NCBI RefSeq assembly: GCF_001047375.1
Contig: NZ_LFVU01000024.1
Coordinates: forward strand, 62,001 to 126,000
DNA from: Clostridium cylindrosporum DSM 605
GTDB taxonomy: Bacteria; Bacillota; Clostridia; Clostridiales; Caloramatoraceae
Length of the DNA stretch: 64,000 nucleotides
Direction: 5' to 3'
The position numbers were made by a program, and so were the translations under genes. This document shows positions 50,879 to 59,372 of this stretch, in pieces (within the stretch, counting starts at the first letter, position 1; each line of letters starts with the position of its first letter). The notes below the pieces were generated by a model. It was not told where the DNA came from and did not search any database. It worked only from the letters and a program-made list of their open reading frames with translations.

Positions 50879-51871
50879 TTTAAGAATATTTAACTTAAAC
50901 CTTCCAATTATACCTGCATGGTCAGATGGCCAAAGTTTTGTTTTTGTTCTACTTTCCTTGGAGTCTCCTATTAACTTTGCTTCAATAATATCAAGATTTA
51001 TATTATTTTTTAATAATATAAAATCTATTCTCTCATTTAAATATGAATCTGCATTTAGAAGGTCAGGGTTCTGACAACAGGTAAATCCATCACCTTTCCC
51101 AGAAATAGTCCAAATATCTTTAAAACCTGAGGCAATTAAATTTTCATATGTCTTTGTACTACTTCTATCAGCTTTTGAGTTAAAGTCCCCTATAAAAAAT
51201 AATGGAAGATTTGTCTTTCCTGGACCTAATAATAATTCATTTGCCTGTGAAACCTGTACTTCATGGGAAAATGGTTCTAAATGAGTATTAACTACTCGAA
51301 AATCATATCCTTTTAATGAAATATCAACAGCTGACCATCCTCTTCGAATAGAAACTGTCTGTCCTATTACATTAACTTGTAAATTAGTTTTAAAGTTTGA
51401 CTCCCACTTTCTAGTAATCTTTAAATCTGAATTTTTACGAATTAAAATAACATCTCGATCCTTTAGACATATATAATTCCCTTCGCTACTGGGAAGTGTA
51501 GCCTCTGCATTTTTATTCTGTGTGGCGACTTCATATTCTACTCCCTTAGATTTCAATTCATATAGAAGAATATCTAGAAAGTCATATACAACTTTATTAG
51601 AATTAGGAGGAATTAGTTCCCATATAGCTACCTCCTGTAATCCTATAATATCAGGTTTATTTAAACTAATTTGATTTGCAATAGTCTTTGCACGGCTTGG
51701 AAAATTTGTCGCAAGGAATTGCCGAAACAATTCTGTAACTCTTTGAGGGATTTGCATAGGAGTTGCAGCTATCATAGGAGTTAAATCCGCACCTAAATAA
51801 ATGTTCCATGTCATAACTGAAAATGTAGCATCTCCTTCTATTTTCAATCCAATCACTTCTTTCTTTCTCAC
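50876..51871 (-). CDS. Endonuclease/exonuclease/phosphatase-family protein
   Basis: 331 residues of the DNase I-like (EEP) fold, which cleaves phosphodiesters in DNA, RNA, phospholipids or inositol phosphates. The conserved sites are MTWNIYLG near residue 20, IIGLQEVAIWE (metal Glu), NTHLEPFS, FIGDFNSKAD (catalytic Asp/Asn) and the C-terminal WPSDHAGIIGRF. It has no signal peptide, so it is probably cytoplasmic. The start is uncertain: GTG at 51871 has no clear ribosome site, and a TTG about 24 nt later (51844) with AAAGAAGTGATT upstream may be the true start. Substrate not inferable. Confidence 0.85.
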   Translation of the reverse strand: MRKKEVIGLKIEGDATFSVMTWNIYLGADLTPMIAATPMQIPQRVTELFRQFLATNFPSRAKTIANQISLNKPDIIGLQEVAIWELIPPNSNKVVYDFLDILLYELKSKGVEYEVATQNKNAEATLPSSEGNYICLKDRDVILIRKNSDLKITRKWESNFKTNLQVNVIGQTVSIRRGWSAVDISLKGYDFRVVNTHLEPFSHEVQVSQANELLLGPGKTNLPLFFIGDFNSKADRSSTKTYENLIASGFKDIWTISGKGDGFTCCQNPDLLNADSYLNERIDFILLKNNINLDIIEAKLIGDSKESRTKTKLWPSDHAGIIGRFKLNILK

Positions 51872-52023
51872 TATAATTTAGTATATGTTTTATCTAATTA
51901 AAAGTGTTATATATTTATAATGAGTTTTACACTTGGTAGATTCTCTATATAAACTAATGAATAATTATAGCTAAATAGAACATAATAACTATGTAAATAT
52001 TATAGTTATTGGAGGAATTTAAT

Positions 52024-52200
52024 ATGAATCATGATCATAACCACAACCCAAGCATAGGATGCATTGTATCTGAATGTCAGTTTCACTGTAAAACTGATGA
52101 CTACTGTACTCTAGATAAGATACAAGTAGTAAAGCACGAACATGAAGCAAGTACTACTGAGTGTACAGATTGCGGAAGCTTTAAAAGAGGTCTAAAATAG
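52024..52200 (+). CDS. DUF1540 family cysteine-rich small protein
   Basis: 58 residues, with the DUF1540 signature IGCIVSECQFHCKTDDYCTLDKIQV and a final CTDCGSF. The family pattern is C..C...C...C then C..C, probably a metal-binding (zinc or iron) small protein common in clostridia. The N-terminus is histidine-rich (NHDHNHN). The start at 52024 is set by GGAGG at 52011-52015, 8 nt upstream; the alternative upstream codon is part of the leader. It is monocistronic and ends at a bidirectional terminator. Confidence 0.88.
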   Translation: MNHDHNHNPSIGCIVSECQFHCKTDDYCTLDKIQVVKHEHEASTTECTDCGSFKRGLK

Positions 52201-52209
52201 TCTAATTTG

Positions 52210-52248
52210 AAAATCCAACATAGGTGGTATCCTCCTATGTTGGATTTT
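52210..52248. terminator. Bidirectional terminator
   Basis: A 15-bp stem (52210-52224 / 52234-52248) with a 9-nt loop between the DUF1540 gene and the convergent WG-repeat gene. Confidence 0.85.
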
Positions 52249-52250
52249 AT

Positions 52251-54071
52251 TTATATATTAAATGATTTGTAAAAGCTTCCTTCTTTATTTATCATACCTT
52301 GAATATCTACAAATGGTATTTTAAATGTAACAAATCCCGCTGCATATGGAGCTAATTCATATGGTGGAAAATATATATAGAGATTATTTTCATCAATATA
52401 AAAACTTTGATCAAGGGTTATCCCTTTAAAAGCATTATCAAACAGATCATTATATTGTGGGTCAGTTTTTATCATATTCTCAATGATTTTATTTAGTTCA
52501 CCTACCCAATATACTCCCCCCATAAATAAGTCCCCTAGGCTATAAAACTTGCCTGTTACTAGGTCTATACTAGGTGTTTTCTTACTTGGCATTCCATGTG
52601 CAGCACCAAATGGATAGTAATATCCTATTAAATTAAGAACTAACAAGTTTTTCTTAAAGAACTCAACTGAAAAATCACCATAATAATTATAATTTAACAC
52701 ATCATCTGGATTAATAGTTTCTGGAGATTTTGTATTTTCTTCAGTATAGGGTTTAAAATAAGACATTTCCTTTAATCTAAGATTTATATCTTTTTCAGTC
52801 TTCTTGTCTGTTACTCCCTTAACTTCTGGATAGTATATTAAGTAATTAATGTTAGGCTTATATTTAAGCCTTGTAGCTGAGTACTTAGGACTAAGAACTA
52901 TAGTATCATTTGGTTTATAAATTACCTTACCTGACCTAGTTAGATAGTATGGAGAAAAGTCTATGTTAGCTCTTATAATATCATTAACAAATCTTAATTC
53001 ACCACTTCCCTTTACTATAGGAAGGCTCTTATCTATATTTCCATTCTTGTCTATAAAAAATGTATAATTACTGTCTGACCCGTATGAAAGCCCCTTCTCA
53101 TATTCACCTACCACTAGATATTTAAAATCACTTAACCTTTTACCAGTAGTATCTCCAATAGCGTATATACTTGTACCTATATTTTTATCATCACCAATAG
53201 GCATCCCAAGCGCTAATCTACCTTCCCCTAAGTGTTCTATTTTACTATAAATAGGTGTAAATACATATTTGCCTTCTAGATTTATCACACCATATTTAAA
53301 GTTGTAAACTTCTTCTGTACTTACTATAGCAACACCATCTTTAAAACCAGTAGCTACTTTGTATATAGGTTTAATAACTACCTTACCTTCTCTATTTATA
53401 TATCCAAATGGACCATTAAAGGAATTAGCAAAAACCATTACCCCGTCCCCATATTGACTTACATACCCATAATTATAAGTATTTAAAAGCTTTCCCTCTT
53501 TATTAATCAATCCATAAACATCATCTTTCACCTTAACTAGAGCCACATCATCATTAAATTCATTTGCCTCAAGTAGTTTTGGAGGAATTATCTCATTCCC
53601 TTCTCTATCAATGTATCCATAGGTATAAGAACCATCTTGATTACTAACACCTATAATAGCCCTTCCCCCAGTATAATCGCTAATAAAGCTATAGGATTTC
53701 TTGGTGATTATATTTCCTACTTCATCTATAACCCCCATAGTGCCATTTAATACATATATTGCGCGTCCTTCTTTATATGGATTGATACTATCATAAATAG
53801 GTTTTATAACATACTCTCCCTTTGTATTTATACCACCCATTAGTTTATTTTCCTGAACTATTCCTATACCTGACCCATTAAAGTCATAGGCAATTTGGTA
53901 TTTAGGCTTTATAACAAAATTCCCTTTAGAATCAATATATCCATAGATAGCTCCATCTTTCTCATTCCTTAGTGCTGGATATAGTTTAATTGATTCTATT
54001 CTGATTTTATCAATATCCTTACTCTTTTGTTTTTTCCTTTGCCTTTTTTCTCTACCTTTTCTTGAACTCAT
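52251..54071 (-). CDS. WG-repeat protein with DUF3298-like C-terminal domain
   Basis: 606 residues. Residues 30-370 contain about nine WG repeats (YGYIDSKGNFVIKPKY, GGINTKGEYVIKPIYD, YGLINKEGKLLNTY), each a short beta-hairpin. Residues about 390-600 match a DUF4163/DUF3298-type domain as in RsiV-like proteins (GFVTFKIPFVDIQGMI near the end). The first 25 residues are lysine/arginine-rich and there is no signal peptide. Its function is unknown; WG-repeat proteins are often cell-surface or protein-binding modules. It is monocistronic. Confidence 0.85.
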   Translation of the reverse strand: MSSRKGREKRQRKKQKSKDIDKIRIESIKLYPALRNEKDGAIYGYIDSKGNFVIKPKYQIAYDFNGSGIGIVQENKLMGGINTKGEYVIKPIYDSINPYKEGRAIYVLNGTMGVIDEVGNIITKKSYSFISDYTGGRAIIGVSNQDGSYTYGYIDREGNEIIPPKLLEANEFNDDVALVKVKDDVYGLINKEGKLLNTYNYGYVSQYGDGVMVFANSFNGPFGYINREGKVVIKPIYKVATGFKDGVAIVSTEEVYNFKYGVINLEGKYVFTPIYSKIEHLGEGRLALGMPIGDDKNIGTSIYAIGDTTGKRLSDFKYLVVGEYEKGLSYGSDSNYTFFIDKNGNIDKSLPIVKGSGELRFVNDIIRANIDFSPYYLTRSGKVIYKPNDTIVLSPKYSATRLKYKPNINYLIYYPEVKGVTDKKTEKDINLRLKEMSYFKPYTEENTKSPETINPDDVLNYNYYGDFSVEFFKKNLLVLNLIGYYYPFGAAHGMPSKKTPSIDLVTGKFYSLGDLFMGGVYWVGELNKIIENMIKTDPQYNDLFDNAFKGITLDQSFYIDENNLYIYFPPYELAPYAAGFVTFKIPFVDIQGMINKEGSFYKSFNI

Positions 54072-54123
54072 TAAAATACCATCCTATTAAATTCATGATA
54101 TTTTATAATATTCAAGTTAAATA

Positions 54124-54168
54124 AAGAGTGTGTAAAACTAAATTAAATTAGTCTTACACACTCCTTAT
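54124..54168 (-). terminator. Terminator of the alcohol dehydrogenase gene
   Basis: A stem of about 16 bp built on GAGTGTGTAA (54126-54135) and TTACACACTC (54154-54163), with A/T-rich flanks, 35 bp after the dehydrogenase stop. Confidence 0.8.
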
Positions 54169-54200
54169 TTAACTATTAGTTATGCAGTAGTACATACACC

Positions 54201-55337
54201 TTATGGTTTAAGAATTACTTTAATACATCCATCGCTTTTCGTATCAAAAATTTCGTATCCATGTGGGGCATCATCAAGATTTAGCTTGTGAGTAATAATA
54301 TCACTTGGATCAACCTTTCCTTCAGAAAGAAGTTTATAAAGGGTTGGCATATAAGGAATTACAGGCGCCTGACCTGTTCTTAGATTTATATTACGGCTAA
54401 ATATATCTCCAAATGGAAATGCGTTATATAAACTGCCATAAACCCCTGTTACTTGAATGGTTCCACATTTTCTCACCGCCTGAGTTGCTATAGTTATTCC
54501 ACTCATAGCTCCCCCTTGAAGTTTTAGGTTTGATGCTATTTTCTCAATTGTATTAGTCTTTCCGTCCATACCTACACAATCAATAACAACATCTGCGCCA
54601 CCCTTTGTTATCTCCTTTATGTATTCTCCTGTTTCTTTATATTCTTCAAAGTTAACAATCTCTACATTATTATGCTTTTTAGCATGTTCTAAACGATAAC
54701 CTATGTAATCTACAGCTATAACCCTTTTAGCTCCAAAAAGCCATGCAAACTTTTGTGCTAAAAGTCCTACTGGTCCACAGCCTAGTACAACAACCGTATC
54801 ACCTTTTTTAACCCCTGCATTATCTACGCTCCAATAAGCAGTAGCCATAGCATCTGACATAAGTAATAGCTTCTCATCCTCTACTTCACAGTTTTCTGGA
54901 ATTTTAAAAGGAGTAAAGTTACCATATGGTACTCTCATATATTCAGCCTGACCTCCAGGATACCCACCAAATGTGTCAGAATACCCAAAGAATCCACCAA
55001 CCTCACCATGTGGATTAGAGTTATCACATTGAGATGTTAAATCATGCTTACAAAAAAAGCATTCCCCACAACTTACATTGAAGGGAACTATAACCCTATC
55101 ACCTTTTTTAAGCCTTGTTACCTCAGGACCTACTTCCTCTACAATCCCCATAGGTTCATGTCCTATAATATAATTATGAGGAAGATTAGGTATCATGTTA
55201 TGAATTAGATGTAAGTCTGATCCACATATAGCGGTACTTGTTACTTTGATTATAATATCATCAGATTTATGAATCTTTGGTGCTTCAACATCTTTAACTT
55301 CTACATTTCTCTTTCCTTGATAAGTTACAGCCTTCAT
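54201..55337 (-). CDS. Zinc-dependent alcohol dehydrogenase family oxidoreductase
   Basis: 378 residues of the medium-chain dehydrogenase group related to glutathione-independent formaldehyde dehydrogenases. The catalytic zinc region is TAICGSDLHLIHNMI plus GHEPMGIVEEVG. The structural zinc cysteines are in VSCGECFFCKHDLTSQC. The NAD(P) loop is VVVLGCGPVGLLAQ near residue 185. Substrate not inferable; short alcohols or polyols are likely. It lies downstream of the second sugar ABC operon but behind a terminator, so it may be only loosely connected. The start has AGGAGG 6 nt upstream. Confidence 0.9.
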   Translation of the reverse strand: MKAVTYQGKRNVEVKDVEAPKIHKSDDIIIKVTSTAICGSDLHLIHNMIPNLPHNYIIGHEPMGIVEEVGPEVTRLKKGDRVIVPFNVSCGECFFCKHDLTSQCDNSNPHGEVGGFFGYSDTFGGYPGGQAEYMRVPYGNFTPFKIPENCEVEDEKLLLMSDAMATAYWSVDNAGVKKGDTVVVLGCGPVGLLAQKFAWLFGAKRVIAVDYIGYRLEHAKKHNNVEIVNFEEYKETGEYIKEITKGGADVVIDCVGMDGKTNTIEKIASNLKLQGGAMSGITIATQAVRKCGTIQVTGVYGSLYNAFPFGDIFSRNINLRTGQAPVIPYMPTLYKLLSEGKVDPSDIITHKLNLDDAPHGYEIFDTKSDGCIKVILKP

Positions 55338-55399
55338 TAATATACCTCCTAAATTTTATAACATCTAAATTCTTCCCATAAGAAAGCCTCATAATACAA

Positions 55400-55429
55400 A
55401 AATTCCCTAGAATTAAATCTAGGGAATTT
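55400..55429 (-). terminator. Terminator of the second sugar ABC operon
   Basis: A 12-bp stem, AAATTCCCTAGA (55400-55411) / TCTAGGGAATTT (55418-55429), with an ATTAAA loop and Ts on the minus strand. Confidence 0.85.
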
Positions 55430-55445
55430 AAAATACATTTTGAAA

Positions 55446-56288
55446 TTATTCCTTTACTCCTCCTGATGTAAGACCCTTTACAAGATACTTTTGTATAAAT
55501 ATAAAAATAGCAAATACAGGTATAACAGAGATTACAGATGCAGCCATCATCTTATGCCAAAATGTTTCGAATACTGATTTATATGTAGTTAAGGCAACAG
55601 ATAAAGTTCTAAGTTCTGGCTTTGTTATAAAGGTCTGGGCAAATAATAAATCATTCCAAGAAACTATAAAGGCAAAAAGTCCTGCTGTTATTATTCCTGG
55701 AGCAAGTAGTGGCATAAGTACCTTTCTTATAGCTTGAAGTCTCGTACAGCCATCTATCATAGCTGCTTCCTCTAGGCTTTTAGGTATTCCCTCCATATAA
55801 CCATACAAAAGCCACACAGTCATTGGAAGAGCAAATGCAGTATTAGGTATAATTAGAGCTATGTAAGTATTTAAAAGACCAAGTTGCCTAATTATTACAT
55901 ACATTGGTCCAATTAAAATAACAGCTGAAAACATTTGAGTTATTATTATTAAAAATAAAAATGCCTTTTTTCCAAAGAAATTAAATCTTGATACAATATA
56001 TGCAGCAAGTGAACCTAAAGCTGTGCATAATATCATAGTACTTGTTGAAACTATAATACTATTTATAAATGCTTTTTTTATATTTCCATCCTTTCCCCAA
56101 ACAGCAAAATAATTAGAAAAATCTAATACCTTTGGTATAAAGCTTGGAGGCCATTTTGTAACCTGCTCAAATGATTTAAATGAAGTTGATAACATTATAA
56201 AAAATGGAGCTATCATAAAAGCAATAATTATAATGACCATTATACTTTTTATAACTTTAGATATAGTTGATTTTTTTATATTTTTCAT
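55446..56288 (-). CDS. Sugar ABC transporter permease, MalG type (second system)
   Basis: 280 residues, six membrane helices and the EAA loop EEAAMIDGCTRLQAIRKVLMP at about residues 172-192. It forms the channel with the MalF-type protein encoded 3 bp upstream. The C-terminal FIQKYLVKGLTSGGVKE is typical of MalG-type subunits. The system lacks its own ATPase gene. It is not closely similar to the first sugar importer in the window. Confidence 0.92.
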   Translation of the reverse strand: MKNIKKSTISKVIKSIMVIIIIAFMIAPFFIMLSTSFKSFEQVTKWPPSFIPKVLDFSNYFAVWGKDGNIKKAFINSIIVSTSTMILCTALGSLAAYIVSRFNFFGKKAFLFLIIITQMFSAVILIGPMYVIIRQLGLLNTYIALIIPNTAFALPMTVWLLYGYMEGIPKSLEEAAMIDGCTRLQAIRKVLMPLLAPGIITAGLFAFIVSWNDLLFAQTFITKPELRTLSVALTTYKSVFETFWHKMMAASVISVIPVFAIFIFIQKYLVKGLTSGGVKE

Positions 56289-56291
56289 ACT

Positions 56292-57167
56292 TTATTCATC
56301 CCTACTTATTTGTTTCCAATAAAACATACTTAGTATTGTTAAAATAACAAAAACTATAACAGATAGTGTTGCACCTACCCCAAGATTGTACTTCCCAAAG
56401 TTTTCATTATATATCTTTATCATCATAGTCTCAGTTGCACCCATAGGACCACCACTTGTTAAAACATAAATAACATTAAAGGTATTAAATGTCCAAATAG
56501 TCGTTAATGTTAATGCTATTAAAATTACTTTTTTCATACCTGGCAATGTTATATATATAAACCTTTGAATAGAATTTGCTCCATCTACCTTTGCAGCTTC
56601 ATATAATGAGTCATCAATTGAACCAAGCCCTGATAAAAACATCATAGTTATGAAGGGTATCCCTATCCATGCATCTACAAATGATGTTGATATAAATGCT
56701 AGGGTAGGCTCAGACAGCCAAGGTATAACTTTATTTGCTATACCTATTTCTTGCAAATAGTAATTCAAATAACCGTAATCACCATTTAATATCCAAGACC
56801 ATAATATTCCTACTACAACCTGAGGTATAGCCCATGGTATTAACATTAAAAATGTAAGTGTCTTCTTTAGATATATTTTCCCATTTAAAAACATTGCCAT
56901 TATAAATCCTATACACATCTTTAAAAACACTGTTAAAATAGTCCACTTAAAGGTTAAGATTAATGTTCCGTAAAGCTTTGAATCTAATAATACATTTTTG
57001 TAATTTTCAAGTCCTACGAAGGTGTTATTAGATCCTATTAAGGATACCTGCTGAAATGAGTATTTAAATGTTAAAATAAGGGGGTATCCATATGTAACAA
57101 TCATAAATATAAGTACCGGGGCTATAAGTGCATAGGGTGTTAGCTTTTGTTTATTAATATTAACCAT
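56292..57167 (-). CDS. Sugar ABC transporter permease, MalF type (second system)
   Basis: 291 residues with six helices and the EAA loop YEAAKVDGANSIQRFIYITLP near residues 188-208. The N-terminal KLTPYALIAPVLIFMIV is the usual first helix of MalF-type permeases of short length (no long P2 loop). It is the middle gene of the operon binding protein, MalF, MalG. Confidence 0.92.
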   Translation of the reverse strand: MVNINKQKLTPYALIAPVLIFMIVTYGYPLILTFKYSFQQVSLIGSNNTFVGLENYKNVLLDSKLYGTLILTFKWTILTVFLKMCIGFIMAMFLNGKIYLKKTLTFLMLIPWAIPQVVVGILWSWILNGDYGYLNYYLQEIGIANKVIPWLSEPTLAFISTSFVDAWIGIPFITMMFLSGLGSIDDSLYEAAKVDGANSIQRFIYITLPGMKKVILIALTLTTIWTFNTFNVIYVLTSGGPMGATETMMIKIYNENFGKYNLGVGATLSVIVFVILTILSMFYWKQISRDE

Positions 57168-57192
57168 AAGTCCTCCTTAAATAGATTTCTAT

Positions 57193-57226
57193 TAAAAGAA
57201 GGTAGCTAAACAGCTACCTTCTTTTA
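57193..57226 (-). terminator. Terminator between binding-protein and permease genes
   Basis: A 15-bp stem (57193-57207 / 57212-57226) with an AAAC loop, immediately after the binding-protein gene. As in the first sugar operon, this would give more binding protein than permease. Confidence 0.8.
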
Positions 57227-58483
57227 TTACTTTGTAGTTAATTCTTTTTCAGCACTTTCTAAGGCTTCTTTAGCTCCTGTTTTTCCAGTCATAACCTTTT
57301 GAACAGCTGTTACAAATTCCTTATTAAATGTATCCCAAACTGGAACTTGTGGTTCCCCTATTCCATATTGAATCATTTCTTTAAATGGTTTTAAGAATTC
57401 ATTATTATATCTTTCTTCCTTTTCTTCCGCCTTAAGTATTGGGAAGAATCCTATTGCTTCGTCATAAGCATTTTGATATTCAAACTTACCCATGTAATTT
57501 ATAAGCTTCCAAGCAATATCTTTGTTCTTGCTAGCTGATGATATTGAGAAAGAGTCCGTTACTAAAGTTTCTGCTTTGCTTGCTCCAGCTGGCAATACTG
57601 CTACCCCATAAGGAGCTTTTTCTTTACCTGCCTCTACCTTCTTTTTCTCCCATGGTCCTGAGATAAACATTGCAAGCTTACCATTTTGGAACATTTGAGC
57701 TTGATCTGATCTTTTTGTTGCAACTGGGTCTGGTATTAACTTAGCATCATTAAACTTCTTTAAAAACTCTAATGTTTTTATATTTTCAGTTGTAGCTAAC
57801 TTAATGTTTCCATCTTTATCTGTTGCAGATCCACCGTTTTGATAAATGAAGTTAAATATCTCATCTGTACCTGATGCCATATCTGTAGGTACTGCAAAGC
57901 CATACATATCTGACTTCTCCTTCTTAACCTTTTCAGCAGTAGAATATAATTCATCCCATGTTTTAGGTGGTGTTTTTATTAGATCTGTTCTATAGTATAA
58001 TGCCCTTGATGAAAATGCTAATGGAATTCCATATTGAACTCCCTTAATATTTGCTGTTTTTAAAACATTTTCAACACGTTCTTTTTTAAAGTCCTCTGTT
58101 ATGTAATTATCTAATTTTTCTATTGCACCAAGTTCAGCAAATTGTCTAAGTGATCTTGAACCTGTAATAATAACATCTGGTGATTCATTTGCTTGTATTA
58201 GTGATATTAACTTGCTATTAGCTTCCTCCCAACCTGCTGGTACAACTTGTACATCTACATTTGGATTTTCCTTTTTGAAGCCATTAATACCTGAATCATA
58301 TAATCCCTTAAATAGTTCATCTTCATAACCAGGTATGAATATTTTTATAGTCTTTTTTTCATTTGTCGCCTGTTGTTTTTCCTCTTTTTTATTAGTGCTA
58401 CTACAAGAAGCTAGTAAACCTGTAACTAGTGTAGCAATAACTAAAAAAGACAACATACGAAAACCTTTATGTTTTCTTTTCAT
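57227..58483 (-). CDS. Sugar ABC transporter substrate-binding lipoprotein (second system)
   Basis: 418 residues. It has a lipoprotein signal ending in VTGLLASC. The family 1 solute-binding fold has IKIFIPGYEDELFKGLY at the start of the mature part, QANESPDVIITGSRSLRQFAELGAIEKL, and the hinge-region FQNGKLAMFISGPWEKK. It binds the sugar outside the membrane and delivers it to the two permeases. It heads the operon, with the ribosome site GGGGGAGAG before the ATG. The sugar is unknown; the downstream zinc dehydrogenase hints at, but does not prove, a polyol. Confidence 0.93.
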   Translation of the reverse strand: MKRKHKGFRMLSFLVIATLVTGLLASCSSTNKKEEKQQATNEKKTIKIFIPGYEDELFKGLYDSGINGFKKENPNVDVQVVPAGWEEANSKLISLIQANESPDVIITGSRSLRQFAELGAIEKLDNYITEDFKKERVENVLKTANIKGVQYGIPLAFSSRALYYRTDLIKTPPKTWDELYSTAEKVKKEKSDMYGFAVPTDMASGTDEIFNFIYQNGGSATDKDGNIKLATTENIKTLEFLKKFNDAKLIPDPVATKRSDQAQMFQNGKLAMFISGPWEKKKVEAGKEKAPYGVAVLPAGASKAETLVTDSFSISSASKNKDIAWKLINYMGKFEYQNAYDEAIGFFPILKAEEKEERYNNEFLKPFKEMIQYGIGEPQVPVWDTFNKEFVTAVQKVMTGKTGAKEALESAEKELTTK

Positions 58484-58643
58484 TTTCTCTCCCCCTTCAA
58501 ACTATATTTACTATATTTTTTAACATATTCCTATTTGATTATACAAAAGGAGAATTATTATTACTAATATATAAAGTATATACAAAATAAGTTTATTATA
58601 GAAAATATCTATAATAACTCTAATTATTATATCTAAATATTAA

Positions 58644-58678
58644 TCCCAAGTAGGGAAACTAAATTTTCCTACTTGGGA
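58644..58678 (-). terminator. Terminator of the hemerythrin/PAS operon
   Basis: Arms CCCAAGTAGG (58645-58654) and CCTACTTGGG (58668-58677). The T run on the minus strand is weak (ATTAATATTTAG). Confidence 0.7.
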
Positions 58679-58687
58679 CTTTAAATC

Positions 58688-59296
58688 TTACTTAACTTCT
58701 TCTATTAAAAATGTTTTTTCATTTTGCTTTTCAAAACGTAAGTTTGTTTTCTTAAGCATTCCTCTTATTAAACATTCTCTAATATCATGATAAACATCTA
58801 CAGGAATTCCATAACTCCAAAATTCTTCATGAACATCAATACGTCTTTTCCAAAGAACTCTACCTTCTTCACTTTCCATAATCTCACTTACTCTATCACA
58901 TGGCATACCATCTAGTAAGCTTGCCTCGATTATTTCATAGGCATCCTTTGGAGTTTGTAAATCACTAGTAGAGATTCTCTCTCCTATACTTTCAACCAAG
59001 CTGAAAATATCATCCTTACGTGATTTATCATCAAGTAACAAATGACTTACAACATAGGCTAATCTTTTTTCAGCAACACGTATTTGTTCTGAAAGCCAAC
59101 CATGTATATTGCTAGTATCAATTACTTTATCTAATTTATCATTCTCAACTGTTCCAATATTATTATCTACTTCATCTTTCATATTGCTATTCCATGATTT
59201 GCTCTTAGCAAGCTCTAATATCTCCTGAGTAATATTTTCTAGCCTTTGAATTTTATCATATACTCTAAAGTGGATAGGTGCTAAAAATGCACTCAT
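58688..59296 (-). CDS. Protein of unknown function linked to DUF438 gene
   Basis: 202 residues, soluble and mostly helical; no family recognised. Visible features are a charged N-terminal third (LAPIHFRVYDKIQRLENITQEIL), a middle part SEQIRVAEKRLAYVVSHLLLDD, and a C-terminal segment WKRRIDVHEEFWSYGIPVDVYHDIRECL with several histidines and acidic residues that could bind metal. It lies 76 bp downstream of the DUF438 gene in the same orientation with a shared terminator, so it is likely cotranscribed and may act with that hemerythrin-type protein in oxygen or nitric oxide response (inference). Confidence 0.75.
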   Translation of the reverse strand: MSAFLAPIHFRVYDKIQRLENITQEILELAKSKSWNSNMKDEVDNNIGTVENDKLDKVIDTSNIHGWLSEQIRVAEKRLAYVVSHLLLDDKSRKDDIFSLVESIGERISTSDLQTPKDAYEIIEASLLDGMPCDRVSEIMESEEGRVLWKRRIDVHEEFWSYGIPVDVYHDIRECLIRGMLKKTNLRFEKQNEKTFLIEEVK

Positions 59297-59372
59297 TTAC
59301 TTCACCCTCTTACATAATTATTTTTCTTATCTTTTATTTTTAGTAATTTTAAATTATTTATTCTTAACTATC